64,000 nt of DNA from Pseudonocardia sp. HH130629-09 (GTDB lineage Bacteria; Actinomycetota; Actinomycetes; Mycobacteriales; Pseudonocardiaceae): positions 930,001-994,000 of the forward strand of contig NZ_CP011868.1 in assembly GCF_001294645.1 (NCBI RefSeq), written 5' to 3'. This document shows, in pieces, positions 1-9,321 of the stretch (its first letter is position 1; each line of letters begins with the position of its first letter). The position numbers and the translations under genes are program-made. The notes beneath the pieces are model-generated. The model searched no databases and was not told the DNA's origin. It was given only the letters and a program-made list of their open reading frames with translations.

Positions 1-1
1 C

Positions 2-324
2 CGGTGGGCGATCGAGGAGTGCTTCCAGACCGCGAAGAACGAGGTCGGGCTCGACCAGTACCAGGTGCGGCGTTACGACGCCTGGTACCGCCACATCACC
101 CTGGCCATGCTCGCCCACGCCTACCTCTCGGTCACCGCGGCGATCGCCCCAAAAGACCTGGCAGCGGGCTCATCCCGCTCACCCTCGCCGAGATCCGACG
201 TCTCCTGGCATCTCTGATCCACATCCCCGCCCGCACCGTGGGCTGGGCCTGGTCGACCTGGCGTCGCCGTCACCAACACCGAGCCCGCGAAAGCCACTAC
301 CGACGACGAAGACAGCCCAGCTAA
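2..324 (+). pseudogene. IS701-like transposase C-terminal fragment, frameshifted
   Basis: Only the C-terminal part of a DDE transposase lies in the window. The frame starting at base 2 reads [18 protein letters not shown] and then [18 protein letters not shown], which I recognise as the end of the catalytic domain of IS701-type transposases: the E of IEECFQ is the likely third acidic residue. Near base 150-160 the homologous reading moves from this frame to the frame starting at base 4, which continues [17 protein letters not shown] to a stop at 322-324. The switch falls next to the run ccccaaaa, so a one-base indel there is the simplest explanation. The copy is probably inactive, or it could rely on frameshifting. 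The gene continues off the left edge. Confidence 0.7.
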
Positions 325-342
325 CGAAGTGCGGCTGGAGTA

Positions 343-1413
343 CTAGTCCCACTCCAGCGAGCCGCCGGTGCGGTACTCGGTCACCCGCGTCTCGAAGAAG
401 TTCTTCTCCTTGCGCAGGTCCATCGACTCGCTCATCCAGCCGAACGGGTTGTCGGTCTGCCCGAACAACGGAACGAGCCCGATCTGCTCGGCCCGGCGGT
501 CGGTGATGAACCGCAGGTACTGCGCGCACGACTCGGCCGTCAGCCCCAACATCCCGCGGGGCATCGTGTCGCGGGCGTAGGCGACCTCCAGCTCGTAGGC
601 CTCGTGCAACATCTCCCGGATCTCGGCGACGAACTCCGGCGTCCAGAGGTGCGGGTTCTCGATCTTGATCTGGTTGATGCAGTCGATGCCGAAGTTCAGG
701 TGGATCGACTCGTCGCGCAGGATGTACTGGTACTGCTCGGCGACGCCGACCATCTTGTTCCGCCTGCCCAGGGCCAGGATCTGGGTGAATCCGGTGTAGA
801 ACCACATGCCCTCGAACACCACGTAGAAGGCGACGAGGTCGCGCAGGAACGCGCGGTCCGCCTCCGGGGTGCCGGTGACGAAGTCCGGGTCGGAGAGTGC
901 CCGGGTGTGGCGCAGCGCCCACGCGTCCTTGTCGGTGATCGACGGGATCTGCCGGTAGGCGTTGAACAGCTCGCCCTCGTCCAGGCCGAGGCTCTCGCAC
1001 ACGTACTGGAACGTGTGCGTGTGCACGGCCTCCTCGAACGACTGGCGCAGCAGGTACTGGCGGCATTCGGGGTTCGTCAGGTGCCGGTACACGGCGAGCA
1101 CGATGTTGTTGGCGACCAGGGACTCCGCTGTGGCGAAGAAGCCGAGGTTGCGCACCAGCATCAGCCGCTCGTCGTCGGTCAGCGCGCCGGGGGTGCGCCA
1201 CAGCGCGATGTCGGCCTGCATGGCGACCTCGGTCGGCATCCAGTGGTTCGCACAGCCGGCCAGGTACTTGTCCCAGGCCCAGTGGTACTTCAGCGGGAGC
1301 AACTGGTTGACGTCCGAGCGGGCGTTGATCATGCGCTTGTCGTCGGCGTTGACGGGCGCGGCGCCGCGTTCGATCTCGCCGAGCCCGGTGGTGTTCTCCG
1401 AGGTGGTCGTCAC
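343..1413 (-). CDS. nrdB: Class Ic ribonucleotide reductase small subunit (R2, Phe at radical site)
   Basis: 356-residue R2 subunit of the NrdAB ribonucleotide reductase, which supplies the oxidising metal cofactor for making deoxyribonucleotides in the cytoplasm. Metal ligands read directly: E97 (TAES), E128 and H131 (EEAVH), E201 (VFEG), E235 and H238 (RDESIH). The position four after H131, which is the radical tyrosine in class Ia enzymes, is F135 (HTHTFQY), and the first ligand is Glu rather than Asp. All seven positions match Chlamydia trachomatis R2 (E89, E120, H123, F127, E193, E227, H230, as recalled) with a constant offset of 8. That pattern defines class Ic (Mn/Fe) enzymes. The GTG start overlaps the nrdA stop by 4 bp (GTGA), so the two are co-translated. 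Confidence 0.95.
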   Translation of the reverse strand: MTTTSENTTGLGEIERGAAPVNADDKRMINARSDVNQLLPLKYHWAWDKYLAGCANHWMPTEVAMQADIALWRTPGALTDDERLMLVRNLGFFATAESLVANNIVLAVYRHLTNPECRQYLLRQSFEEAVHTHTFQYVCESLGLDEGELFNAYRQIPSITDKDAWALRHTRALSDPDFVTGTPEADRAFLRDLVAFYVVFEGMWFYTGFTQILALGRRNKMVGVAEQYQYILRDESIHLNFGIDCINQIKIENPHLWTPEFVAEIREMLHEAYELEVAYARDTMPRGMLGLTAESCAQYLRFITDRRAEQIGLVPLFGQTDNPFGWMSESMDLRKEKNFFETRVTEYRTGGSLEWD

Positions 1414-4295
1414 TGGCAGGCCTCGCAGTCGGGGTCGTCGATCCGGCACGCGCGGCCGGGGTCGAGATCGGGGGCGGCGACGGTCGCGGCGGGGGAGCCG
1501 GCTGGCACCGAGACGACGGCAGCGGGGGCGGCGGCCGGCGCCGTCGGAACGCCCGTGAGCCGGCCGTCGGTGCCCCTGAGCGTGGACTTCTCCACCGACG
1601 TCGCGGCCCGGGTGCGCAGGTAGTACGTCGTCTTCAGCCCGCTGCGCCAAGCCAGGCGGTAGAGCTCGTCGAGCGCGCGCCCGCTGGGACCGGCGAGGTA
1701 GAGATTCAGCGACTGGGCCTGGTCCAGCCACTTCTGCCGGCGTGCGGCGGCCTCGACCAGCCGGTGCGGGTCGATCTCGAACGCCGTCGCGTAGAGGTCC
1801 TTCAGGTCGTCCGGTACACGGTCGATCTCGGCCAGCGACCCGTCGAAGTACTTCAGGTCCGCGACCATCACCTCGTCCCACAGCCCGCGTTCCTTGAGGT
1901 CGCGGACCAGGTGCGGGTTGATCACCGTGAAGTCGCCGGACATGTTGGACTTCACGTAGAGGTTGAGGTGGATCGGCTCGATCGACTGTCCGACCCCGCA
2001 GATGTTGGAGATCGTCGCGGTGGGCGCGATCGCCAGCACGTTGGAGTTGCGCATGCCCTGCGCGGCGACCTTCTCCCGCAGCGCGGACCAGTCCAAGGTG
2101 GACGACCGGTCGACGTCGAGCTCGGTTGCGCCGCGCGCCTGCGCGAGCAGCTCCAGGGAGTCGATCGGCAGGATCCCGCGGCTCCACAGCGACCCGTCGA
2201 AGCTGGCGTAGCGGCCGCGTTCGAGCGCCAGGTCCGACGACGCCGAGATGGCGTGGAAGCTCAGCGCCTCGGCGCTGGTGTCCGCGAACGAGACCGCGGC
2301 GTCGCTGCCCGGCGCGATCCGCTGCACGAACAGGGCATCGGAGAACCCCATCAGTCCGAGCCCGACGGGCCGGTGGCGCAGGTTGGACCGCCGGGCCTCG
2401 GGGATCGTGTAGAAGTTGATGTCCACGACGTTGTCGAGCATCCGCACGGCCGTGGTGACGGTGCGGCGCAGCTTCTCCGCGTCCAGCCCGTCCGCCGTCA
2501 CGTGTGCGGCGAGGTTGACCGATCCGAGGTCGCAGACCGCCACCTCGCCATTCTCGGCGTCGGCGTCTGTGTTCAGCGTGATCTCGGTGCACAGGTTTGA
2601 CGAGTGCACGACGCCCGCGTGCTGCTGCGGGCTGCGCAGGTTGCACGGGTCCTTGAACGTGATCCAGGGGTGTCCGGTCTCGAACAGCATGGTCAGCATT
2701 CGCCGCCACAGATCGACCGCCCGCACCGTCCGGTGCACCGCGATCTCGCCGCGCCCGGCGGCCGCCTCGTACTCGTTGTAGCGGGCCGCGAACGCGTTCC
2801 CGTAGAGGTCGTGCAGGTCCGGCACCTCGTCCGGGGAGAACAGCGTCCAGCTCTCGTCGGCCTCGACGCGGCGGAGGAACTCGTCCGGCACCCAGTTCGC
2901 GGTGTTCATGTCGTGGGTGCGGCGCCGGTCGTCGCCGGTGTTCTTGCGCAGGTCGAGGAACTCCTCGACGTCGACGTGCCACGTCTCCAGGTATGCGCAG
3001 GCCGCGCCCTTGCGCTTGCCGCCCTGGTTGACCGCGACGGCGGTGTCGCCGGCGATCTTGAGGAACGGGACGACGCCCTGGGAGACGCCGTTCGTGCCGC
3101 GGATGTGCGCGCCGAGCCCGCGGACCGGGGTCCAGTCGTTGCCCAGCCCGCCCGAGTACTTGGCCAGCAGCGCGTTGTTCCGGTAGCCCTGGAAGATCGA
3201 GTTCAGGTCGTCGTCGACGGTGGTGAGGAAACACGACGAGAGCTGCGGTCGCGTCGTCCCCGAGTTGAACAGCGTCGGCGTCGACGCCATGAAATCGAAC
3301 GAGGACAGCAGCTCGTAGAACTCGACCGCCCGGGCCTCGCGGTCGATCTCGCGGGCCGCGAGGCCCATCGCGACGCGCAGGAAGAACGCCTGCGGTAGCT
3401 CGAAGCGGGTGCCGCGCTCGTGTAGGAAGTAGCGGTCGTAGAGCGTCTGCAGGCCGAGGAAGCCGATCTGCAGATCACGCTCCGGGCGCAGCGCCGCGCT
3501 GACCCGATCCAGGTCGAACGTGGCGAGCTCCGGGTCGACGAGACCGGTCGCGATCGCGTGCCTCAGGTAGTCCCGGAAGTAGGACGGGTACCGATCTGCC
3601 ATCGTTGCCTGGTCCGGGGCCTGCCCGGTGCCGGCGAGGTGTGACACGGCCTCGGCGCGCAACCGGTCCATCAGCAGCCGGGAGGCGACCAGCGAGTAGT
3701 CGGGTTCGCGCTCGACGAGCGTGCGCGCCGCCATCACGAGTGCCTGGGCCACCTCGTCGGCGGTGATGCCGTCGTAGACCGTGCGGTCGAGCTCGTCGAG
3801 GACCGGGTCGGCGGAGACGTCGGCGATGCCGGTGACGGCCTCGTCGAGCACGGTCCGGACGCGACCGCGGTCCAGTTGGACGCGCGTGCCGTCCGGCTGG
3901 GTGACGTGCACGGTGGCGGCCGATGCGGCGGGGGCTTCCCCACCCTCGCCGCGGGCCCGGGCGTGCTCGTCGCGGTAGAGCACATAGGAGCGTGCGACCT
4001 TGTGGTGCTCGCCGCGCATCAGCGCCAGCTCGACCTGGTCCTGGATCTGCTCGACGTGCACGGCCGGCGTCGGGTGCCGTCCCAGTGCCGCGACGACCTG
4101 GTCGGTCAGCTCGCCGACCAGGTGGCGCAGCCGCGACGAGCTCATGGTGGCGTCCTCGGCCAGGAACGCCTTGGACATGGCCAGTGAGATCTTCGACGCG
4201 TCGAACTCCGTCTCGGAGCCGTCGCGGCGGATCACCCGCAGCGTCGCCCGGGATATCGATTCGGGTAAGGCTGGGGGAGCGGTGGTAGCGGTCAC
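1410..4295 (-). CDS. nrdA: Ribonucleoside-diphosphate reductase large subunit with two ATP-cones
   Basis: 961-residue catalytic subunit. Two ATP-cone-like modules stand in tandem at about residues 15-110 and 125-215, the second opening with [20 protein letters not shown]; they usually mediate allosteric control of activity by ATP/dATP. The catalytic core shows C355 (SSCFLTT), the active-site loop NLCTEI with N567, C569 and E571, and the partner cysteine C588 (VCDLGSVN). The tail ends DCEACQ, the CxxC pair that passes reducing equivalents to the active site. The GTG start at 4295 has a strong GAGGAGAGGG ribosome site 7 nt upstream. It is first in the nrdAB operon and sits below a cobalamin riboswitch. 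Multiple ATP-cones are also known in chlamydial NrdA, the partner of the class Ic R2. Confidence 0.95.
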   Translation of the reverse strand: MTATTAPPALPESISRATLRVIRRDGSETEFDASKISLAMSKAFLAEDATMSSSRLRHLVGELTDQVVAALGRHPTPAVHVEQIQDQVELALMRGEHHKVARSYVLYRDEHARARGEGGEAPAASAATVHVTQPDGTRVQLDRGRVRTVLDEAVTGIADVSADPVLDELDRTVYDGITADEVAQALVMAARTLVEREPDYSLVASRLLMDRLRAEAVSHLAGTGQAPDQATMADRYPSYFRDYLRHAIATGLVDPELATFDLDRVSAALRPERDLQIGFLGLQTLYDRYFLHERGTRFELPQAFFLRVAMGLAAREIDREARAVEFYELLSSFDFMASTPTLFNSGTTRPQLSSCFLTTVDDDLNSIFQGYRNNALLAKYSGGLGNDWTPVRGLGAHIRGTNGVSQGVVPFLKIAGDTAVAVNQGGKRKGAACAYLETWHVDVEEFLDLRKNTGDDRRRTHDMNTANWVPDEFLRRVEADESWTLFSPDEVPDLHDLYGNAFAARYNEYEAAAGRGEIAVHRTVRAVDLWRRMLTMLFETGHPWITFKDPCNLRSPQQHAGVVHSSNLCTEITLNTDADAENGEVAVCDLGSVNLAAHVTADGLDAEKLRRTVTTAVRMLDNVVDINFYTIPEARRSNLRHRPVGLGLMGFSDALFVQRIAPGSDAAVSFADTSAEALSFHAISASSDLALERGRYASFDGSLWSRGILPIDSLELLAQARGATELDVDRSSTLDWSALREKVAAQGMRNSNVLAIAPTATISNICGVGQSIEPIHLNLYVKSNMSGDFTVINPHLVRDLKERGLWDEVMVADLKYFDGSLAEIDRVPDDLKDLYATAFEIDPHRLVEAAARRQKWLDQAQSLNLYLAGPSGRALDELYRLAWRSGLKTTYYLRTRAATSVEKSTLRGTDGRLTGVPTAPAAAPAAVVSVPAGSPAATVAAPDLDPGRACRIDDPDCEACQ

Positions 4296-4400
4296 GGACC
4301 CTCTCCTCGCGAGTCACCGTCGCTCCACGACCGGTGGGGAGGATGGGCGGACACGCGGGCGCGACCGGCCCTGGTGCCCTCCCTCGGGGCCCCGGAGCGG

Positions 4401-4419
4401 CGCGCACCGACGGTGCGCG
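4401..4419 (-). terminator. Short GC hairpin between riboswitch and nrdA
   Basis: Perfect inverted repeat CGCGCACC-gac-GGTGCGCG (8-bp stem, 3-nt loop) directly 3' of the cobalamin aptamer and about 105 nt before the nrdA start. It may be part of the expression platform. No U-run follows, so a true intrinsic terminator is uncertain. Confidence 0.35.
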
Positions 4420-4424
4420 CACCG

Positions 4425-4640
4425 GTGGCAGGTCTTCGGACTCGCGGGCGCCGTACTCGTTCCTACTGGCCGTCGCTTCCCAGGAGCGTGTGCTCCCAGT
4501 GCCTGTGACGGCGGTCGTTCCCACTCACCGCTGCGGGGCAGTCCCGGACTCGCACCGGGTTCCCTCTTGCCTCACCGGCCCGTGCGGACCGGTGAACCAC
4601 CAGCGCAGCGGACACTACATCTGGGGCAGGTGCGCATTCG
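4425..4640 (-). promoter_or_regulatory. Cobalamin riboswitch upstream of nrdAB
   Basis: Read on the minus strand, the leader contains the conserved core GGTGCGAGTCCGGGACTG followed by CCCGCAGCGGTGAG, then GGGAAGCGACGGCCAGTAGG and a 3' end GCGAGTCCGAAGACCTGCC. Together these are the characteristic adenosylcobalamin aptamer elements. An upstream hairpin arm (CACCGGTCCGCACGGGCCGG) gives the P2/P3 region. Streptomyces nrdABS is known to be repressed by B12 through such a riboswitch, so that a B12-dependent class II enzyme (NrdJ) takes over when B12 is plentiful. The same logic is inferred here, and predicts an nrdJ gene outside the window. Confidence 0.9.
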
Positions 4641-4687
4641 ATACCCCTACACCTCGGGCGTGTCACCTGCAGTGAGCACCAAGGACC

Positions 4688-5512
4688 TCAGCCGTAGAGA
4701 GCCTCGGCGTTGCCCCGCAGAACCGTACGCGCGAGCTCGCCGTCGCCGGTCGCCGCCGTCATCCGCGCGAGCTCGCCCGCCCGGTCGCCCCACGGCTCGT
4801 CACTGGCGAACAGCAGGCGGTCGGCGCCGATGCCACGCCGCTCGATCTCGGCGGCCATCCAGCGCGGTGCGAAGCCGATCGCCCAGCTCGTGTCCGTGTA
4901 GACCTTCTTCCCCGCCTCGATCCAGTCGAAGAACCGGCTGCCGATCAGCTTGATGTGCCCGCTCATCCCACCGCCGAGATGCACGAGGTGCAGGCGCACG
5001 TCGTCGGCGTACCAGTCCACGAGGTTGCCGATCTCGTCCACGTCGGACGCGCCGCCGGGCGAGGTGTGGACGTGCACCGTGAGGTCGAGCTCGCGGGCGG
5101 TCGCGAAGATCTGGTCCAGCTGCGGCCGGCAGGCCTCGTCGGACGCCCGGCCACCGAGCAGGAAGCTGATCTTGATTGCCTTCACGCCGGGTTCGCGGGC
5201 GAGCGCGAGCGCGGACGTCGTCATCTCGGCGTCCTGCGGCCGCGGTGAGGCCCAGATCCCGGCGCGGATCCGCTCGTCGGTGGCTGCGGCCTCCAGGCAG
5301 AGCTCGTTCAGGGCGAACGATGCCGACGCGTCCGGGACCCCGTAGTTCGGGATGGCGAGTGCGAGCTCGGTGCCCTCCGCGTCGAGGTCGTCCTGCAGCA
5401 TCCGGACGGTTGCCCGAGCGGAGATGTCGGGGTTGACCGGCGGCCCGCCGTAGAACGGGTACGACGGGAGGACTCCGAGGTGGCGGTGGGCGTCATGGGG
5501 GCTCGCGCTCAT
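4688..5512 (-). CDS. Amidohydrolase family 2 (TIM-barrel metal hydrolase)
   Basis: 274 residues, complete. The N-terminus has the metal-binding D7-A8-H9-R10-H11-L12-G13 motif. Later metal or substrate residues sit in TVHVHTSPGG, HLVHLGGGMSG and FASDEPWGDR, the pattern of the Amidohydro_2 (ACMSD-like) TIM-barrel family, which hydrolyses or decarboxylates cyclic or carboxylated substrates. The specific substrate cannot be read from sequence. The ATG at 5512 is preceded 10 bp upstream by an 18-bp repeat (5522-5539) whose inverted copy lies beyond the adjacent IS1380 element. The native promoter may therefore have been separated from the gene by that insertion. No pathway partner is adjacent. Confidence 0.85.
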   Translation of the reverse strand: MSASPHDAHRHLGVLPSYPFYGGPPVNPDISARATVRMLQDDLDAEGTELALAIPNYGVPDASASFALNELCLEAAATDERIRAGIWASPRPQDAEMTTSALALAREPGVKAIKISFLLGGRASDEACRPQLDQIFATARELDLTVHVHTSPGGASDVDEIGNLVDWYADDVRLHLVHLGGGMSGHIKLIGSRFFDWIEAGKKVYTDTSWAIGFAPRWMAAEIERRGIGADRLLFASDEPWGDRAGELARMTAATGDGELARTVLRGNAEALYG

Positions 5513-5521
5513 ATCTCATAG

Positions 5522-5539
5522 TGAGCCTTTTTCAACCTG
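5522..5539. repeat. Left copy of 18-bp inverted repeat flanking IS1380
   Basis: TGAGCCTTTTTCAACCTG. Its exact reverse complement is at 7414-7431, placing the repeats about 80 and 53 bp outside the IS1380 terminal repeats. It lies within the amidohydrolase upstream region. Confidence 0.8.
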
Positions 5540-5619
5540 CCGTTCCGGCAGCTCAGGGGCCTGGTTGTGTGGGTGCAGACGCCGAGCTGGCGAGCCGGTG
5601 ACCTGTGCAGCTGTGGTCA

Positions 5620-7361
5620 GACCCGAATCCGCGAGTAGGCTATGAGCTGATCTTGGTCGGCCAAAGTTGATGTTGCTTGGGTCGGGAGTTGGGTGGTGGG
5701 CAAGCGGGCGGCCCGAGTGTCGCCTCGGGTGGCGGGTTCCTGTGCTGGTCGGGGCCGGTGCGGCCGGGTCAGGACGGAGCGGGCAGGGCGCGGACGCGGG
5801 CGAGGACCTCGGCGAGTAGGTGCTCGCCGGGTGGTAGGCGCAGGGTGAGGCCGCGGGCGTGGCGCACGAGGCGGGCGGGGATGGTGATCAGCCGCCGGCG
5901 CAGGGTGGCGATCATGGCCTGGCCGCCGCGGACGCCGTGCCCGACCAGGCGCCCGTCGCGGGTGCGGGCGGTGAGGTGGTGCAGCCACCCGCTGGTGGTG
6001 GCGGCCAGGAGTGCGCCCCACATCCAGGCTCGGTTCACCGCGAGGTGTCCGGAGGGGAGGTGGCGCAGCGCGGCGCCGTGCTTGGTGTCGCGGAACAGGT
6101 TCTCCACCTTCGTGCGGTGGCGGTACCAGTACTCGGCCTGCGCGGCTGCGGCAGGTGTGGAGACGTCGAGGTTGGTCACGATGAACGAGTAGGCGAACAC
6201 CCCGTCGACCTTGGCCACCGTAGCGAGGTCGTCGAGCGGGAGCGCCCGCTGGGCGGGGTGCAGGGTGCGTCGGCGCCGCGCTCGCGGGTCACCGGAGACC
6301 TGGCCGTGGTCCAGGTCGAGCCGGACCCGACGGATCAGCAGCTGGGTCGCTGCGGGCCACCAGTTCGGGCAATAGTCGGCCACCGCGACCTGCGCGCCGG
6401 TCATGTCGATCGCGTCGGTCCACCCGTCGGCCGCGACGCCGTCGAGGATGCGCCACAGCGGCGCGATGCGTCGGGCGCCGATGGCGAACTCCACGCCGAC
6501 GAACAGGGCTGCGCGGGCGAGCTGCCCGGCGAAGTAGCCCGCGTCCGCACGCACGCGGACTCGCCCCGCCCGCGCCTGCGCGGGGAGCGCGGCCAGCGCC
6601 CGGTAGAACAGCTCGGCGCTGGTGGCGCGGGGGTCATCCCGGCCCGAACCGAGGTCAGCGGCCAGCACCACCGCGGTGTCGGCCCAGGTCGCGACGTGCG
6701 GGCGGGCGACCCGCTGGCCTTGGTGGTTGAACGCCACGCCCTGCTTGAGCCGGCCGTAAACCTCGACATCGGTGGTGTCCAGATCGATCGTCACGTCCGC
6801 CGTCAGCTGCTCGGCCCGGTCCGGGTCGACCTGGGCGAGCAGGTCCAGCGCGGTGGTGTGCACGTCACCGAGCCCGGTCTCCACCGCCGCCCACTGCCCC
6901 TCGATGAACTTGCGCGCGAGCCCGGCGGCGGTCGTGGACGCCAACCCCGGCACCGGCGTGAGTGCCTGCCCGGCGGTGTCGGCGCGGTGCCGGTCCAGCC
7001 CGACCAGGAAGTCCTCCCCGCACAGCTGCGCCGCCGACATGCCGACCAGCATCTGCCCGGCGCTGCACCCGCGGTCGCGGTCCTTGATGGGCCCGACCGC
7101 GGCGTCGAGCTTGTCGATGATCCCGAGCCGGTCGATCAGTTCGGTCACCGCGGCCAGCCCGGAGAACCTGGTCAGCGCCGCGTCCGGCGCGCCGAGACGC
7201 ACCCGCGCACACCGCGGGCGTCGCTTGCGTACTGTTCGCACCTGATAGGTGTCCTCTCAACCCGCAATGTCGTGTCGTCGCAAACACGATCATCGCAGGT
7301 CAGCGGGCACCTATCGCCATCTCCCCAGTCCGGACACCAGCGCTACTCGCGGATTCGGGTC
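5620..7361 (-). mobile_element. IS1380-family insertion sequence, complete
   Basis: 1742-bp element bounded by perfect 19-bp terminal inverted repeats: GACCCGAATCCGCGAGTAG at 5620-5638 and its reverse complement at 7343-7361. It holds one full-length transposase. The four bases flanking each end (gtca and agag) do not match, so I see no target duplication; the copy may be old, or one flank may have recombined. Confidence 0.85.
5769..7241 (-). CDS. IS1380-family transposase
   Basis: 490 residues, the usual length for the family, with no internal stop. Acidic residues of the DDE fold appear in TIDLDTTDVEVYG, in VRADAGYFAG and in the KVENLFRDTKHGAAL segment near residue 370, which carries the conserved E. 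The C-terminal helix-rich part (HHLTARTRDGRLVGHG) is typical. Enclosed by perfect terminal repeats, so it is probably functional. It is transcribed in the same direction as the amidohydrolase to its left. Confidence 0.93.
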   Translation of the reverse strand: MRTVRKRRPRCARVRLGAPDAALTRFSGLAAVTELIDRLGIIDKLDAAVGPIKDRDRGCSAGQMLVGMSAAQLCGEDFLVGLDRHRADTAGQALTPVPGLASTTAAGLARKFIEGQWAAVETGLGDVHTTALDLLAQVDPDRAEQLTADVTIDLDTTDVEVYGRLKQGVAFNHQGQRVARPHVATWADTAVVLAADLGSGRDDPRATSAELFYRALAALPAQARAGRVRVRADAGYFAGQLARAALFVGVEFAIGARRIAPLWRILDGVAADGWTDAIDMTGAQVAVADYCPNWWPAATQLLIRRVRLDLDHGQVSGDPRARRRRTLHPAQRALPLDDLATVAKVDGVFAYSFIVTNLDVSTPAAAAQAEYWYRHRTKVENLFRDTKHGAALRHLPSGHLAVNRAWMWGALLAATTSGWLHHLTARTRDGRLVGHGVRGGQAMIATLRRRLITIPARLVRHARGLTLRLPPGEHLLAEVLARVRALPAPS

Positions 7362-7413
7362 AGAGCAGTTGCGCTGCAACCTTCGCGATCTCCTGACGCA
7401 GAAGCTCGCTGGT

Positions 7414-7431
7414 CAGGTTGAAAAAGGCTCA
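7414..7431. repeat. Right copy of 18-bp inverted repeat flanking IS1380
   Basis: CAGGTTGAAAAAGGCTCA, exact reverse complement of 5522-5539. It is followed by an AT-rich segment containing TATAAT at 7447-7452, a possible -10 element for the gene at 7479. Confidence 0.8.
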
Positions 7432-7478
7432 GTGAATCACGTTGACTATAATGCTTGCTAGCTTCTTCAGTTGAGAAT

Positions 7479-8072
7479 ATGTACGGTCGGGACGTGGTGC
7501 GGAGGGCTCTCGACGTCGTCGTGTACGCCGACGTGTCGGTGCCGTATCTGGACGCCGATGTCCGCTGCGCCGTCTCCGACCTGCTCGGCGACGTCTGGGA
7601 CCCGGCGGCGTTCCGTTCCGGTTCGACGCTGGCGACCGCGTCCGTGCGAGGTGAGGTCGTCGGGTGCGCCCTGACCCGGCACTCACCGGCGGAACGGCCG
7701 GTTCGCGCGTCGCCCGGCCTGCGGGCGCTGGGCCCGGACCGCTACCAGGAGTGGCTCGCGGGCTGCCCCGAGCTCGCCGGTGTTGCCGTGTCCGTCGGAC
7801 ACCGCTCGTCGGGTGTCGGGTCCGTCGTCGTCGACGCCGTGCTCACACCGGCCCGCCCGCGCGGCGGGTGGACAGACCTGTGCGGTCGCGACCTCGCCGG
7901 TGCCGGGCCGTGGTTGCGACGCAGGGGATGGGTGGTCGCCGCCGCAGACCGGGACGGTGCCGGAGCCGTCCTGCTCGCTCCCCGGCACCCGGCCGCCACC
8001 GTCGCGGACCGCCGAGGGGCGTCCCGCGGTCCGCTCACGGAGCCAGGACGAGGGCGACCGCACCGAACGTGA
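7479..8072 (+). CDS. Hypothetical protein, weakly GNAT-like
   Basis: 197 residues from the ATG at 7479; a TTG at 7455 would add eight. Codon use fits a real gene. The chain has strand-like stretches VRGEVVGCALTRHS and GVGSVVVDAVL and ends with a helix before GWVVAAADRDGAGAVLL. That order resembles an acetyltransferase fold, but the acyl-CoA loop (Q/RxxGxG/A) is not evident, so no function is assigned. The last 38 bp overlap, on the opposite strand, the end of the membrane protein at 8035-9321. It lies immediately outside the IS1380 right flank, so its promoter may have been altered by the insertion. Confidence 0.5.
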   Translation: MYGRDVVRRALDVVVYADVSVPYLDADVRCAVSDLLGDVWDPAAFRSGSTLATASVRGEVVGCALTRHSPAERPVRASPGLRALGPDRYQEWLAGCPELAGVAVSVGHRSSGVGSVVVDAVLTPARPRGGWTDLCGRDLAGAGPWLRRRGWVVAAADRDGAGAVLLAPRHPAATVADRRGASRGPLTEPGRGRPHRT

Positions 8073-9321
8073 GCATCACCATCGACGCCAGCATCGGGTA
8101 CTGGACGCGCAGCGCGACTCCGGCCGGGAACCGCCGCAGGGCCCGTTCGTGGGCGGCGACCGCGGCCACGACGTGTCCCGCGACGATCGCGCCCAGCTGC
8201 ACGGCGGCGATCGCACCCACTCCGACGACGGTGTAGTCGACGGCGCGTCCGGCGGTCCCGAACAGATCGGCGCCCGTTCCGAACGGGTCACTGACCAGCA
8301 CGAACGGCAGCTGGCCGTCGAAGACCAGCAGGGAGAAGTAGTGGGCGACGGCGTAGCCGGCGGCGATGGGTACCAGCGTATGGGCGAACGTCACCGGCAC
8401 CGCGGAACGACCCCGCCACGTCCCCGCGAGGTACAGCGCGACGACCGCGACGAGCACGGCGACCAGCCCGACCGTGCCCCAGACCGGTGACTGCGGAACC
8501 GCCTCCGACCACAGCGACGAGCGGGACAGACCGTCGAAGCCGGTGATCCCGATGAGGACGAGGACCACCGCGACGAGGCCGGGGCGCGGGCGGACGGCCT
8601 CCAGCCCGTCGAGCGGGTTACGCAGCACCATGACGTCGTCGGCACGGCGCCCGACCGGCGCGAGCGACCCCAGCAGCTCGGACCAGACCTCGAAGCCGTC
8701 ACCACGATCGAACCACCGCGCGCCGAACACGAACGCCGCGCCGGTCTGGAGCACCGCGTACCCGGTGAGGACCCACGCCACGACGCGAGGATCCGACGGG
8801 TCGGGATGCACCAGCTCCAGCCACCCGAACGCGGCCAGCGACACCGCGGCGGGCCACAGACCGACCCGGTCGGGCAGATCCCGCACCCCTCGCTCCCGGT
8901 CGACCCGCGCCAGCCGCGCGACGATCGCGTGCAGGGCACGCAGCGGGTTCACGACCCGCCACACCGGCCCGAGCAGCAGGCTCGCCGGCACGAGCCCGAC
9001 CCAGAACGTCACGTACAGGACCCACGGCGCGAGGTTGTCCGGCGTCTCGGCCGGACCGGCGAAGCCGACCACGACGACGCCGAGCGCGAGTGCGCTGACC
9101 ACCGCGCGCAGGACCCCGCGCAGCACCGCGGAGCTCAGTGCCGACGCCACCGGGCGCGGCAACGGTCGTCCGCCGTCGGCGCCGTGCAGCCGTGGGGTGC
9201 GCCAGGTCGCCCCGAGCAGGGCGAACGTCGCGACCAGGACGACGGCGCCGGCGAGGGCGGCGTACTGGGCGGGAACCGGGAGGTCGCCGCGGGTCCCGAC
9301 GCCGTGGGCGAGAGCGTTCAC
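8035..9321 (-). CDS. Polytopic membrane protein of cobalt-associated operon
   Basis: 428 residues with about ten hydrophobic helices, beginning YAALAGAVVLVATFALLGATW and ending MLASMVMLTFGAVALVLA. Family not identified by name. It is the last gene of a minus-strand operon cbtB-cbtA-arsR-(9752)-(9318)-(8035). Its ATG overlaps the stop of the upstream lipoprotein gene (ATGA), so it should be co-translated with that lipoprotein. The loop segment GPVWRVVNPLRALHAIVARL and an HYFSLLVFDGQ segment near residue 325 are the only distinctive motifs, with the His a candidate metal or haem contact. A role in metal transport or envelope metal handling is inferred from context only. Confidence 0.75.
   Translation of the reverse strand: MNALAHGVGTRGDLPVPAQYAALAGAVVLVATFALLGATWRTPRLHGADGGRPLPRPVASALSSAVLRGVLRAVVSALALGVVVVGFAGPAETPDNLAPWVLYVTFWVGLVPASLLLGPVWRVVNPLRALHAIVARLARVDRERGVRDLPDRVGLWPAAVSLAAFGWLELVHPDPSDPRVVAWVLTGYAVLQTGAAFVFGARWFDRGDGFEVWSELLGSLAPVGRRADDVMVLRNPLDGLEAVRPRPGLVAVVLVLIGITGFDGLSRSSLWSEAVPQSPVWGTVGLVAVLVAVVALYLAGTWRGRSAVPVTFAHTLVPIAAGYAVAHYFSLLVFDGQLPFVLVSDPFGTGADLFGTAGRAVDYTVVGVGAIAAVQLGAIVAGHVVAAVAAHERALRRFPAGVALRVQYPMLASMVMLTFGAVALVLAP

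Noticed and set aside
343..3234. Long minus-strand ORF of 963 codons running across nrdB and much of nrdA
   Set aside because: Only its last ~356 codons are NrdB; the rest is an Arg/Pro-rich shadow of nrdA with no motifs.
4000..4953. 317-codon plus-strand ORF over the nrdA leader
   Set aside because: It is antisense to nrdA and to the riboswitch and has no recognisable protein features.
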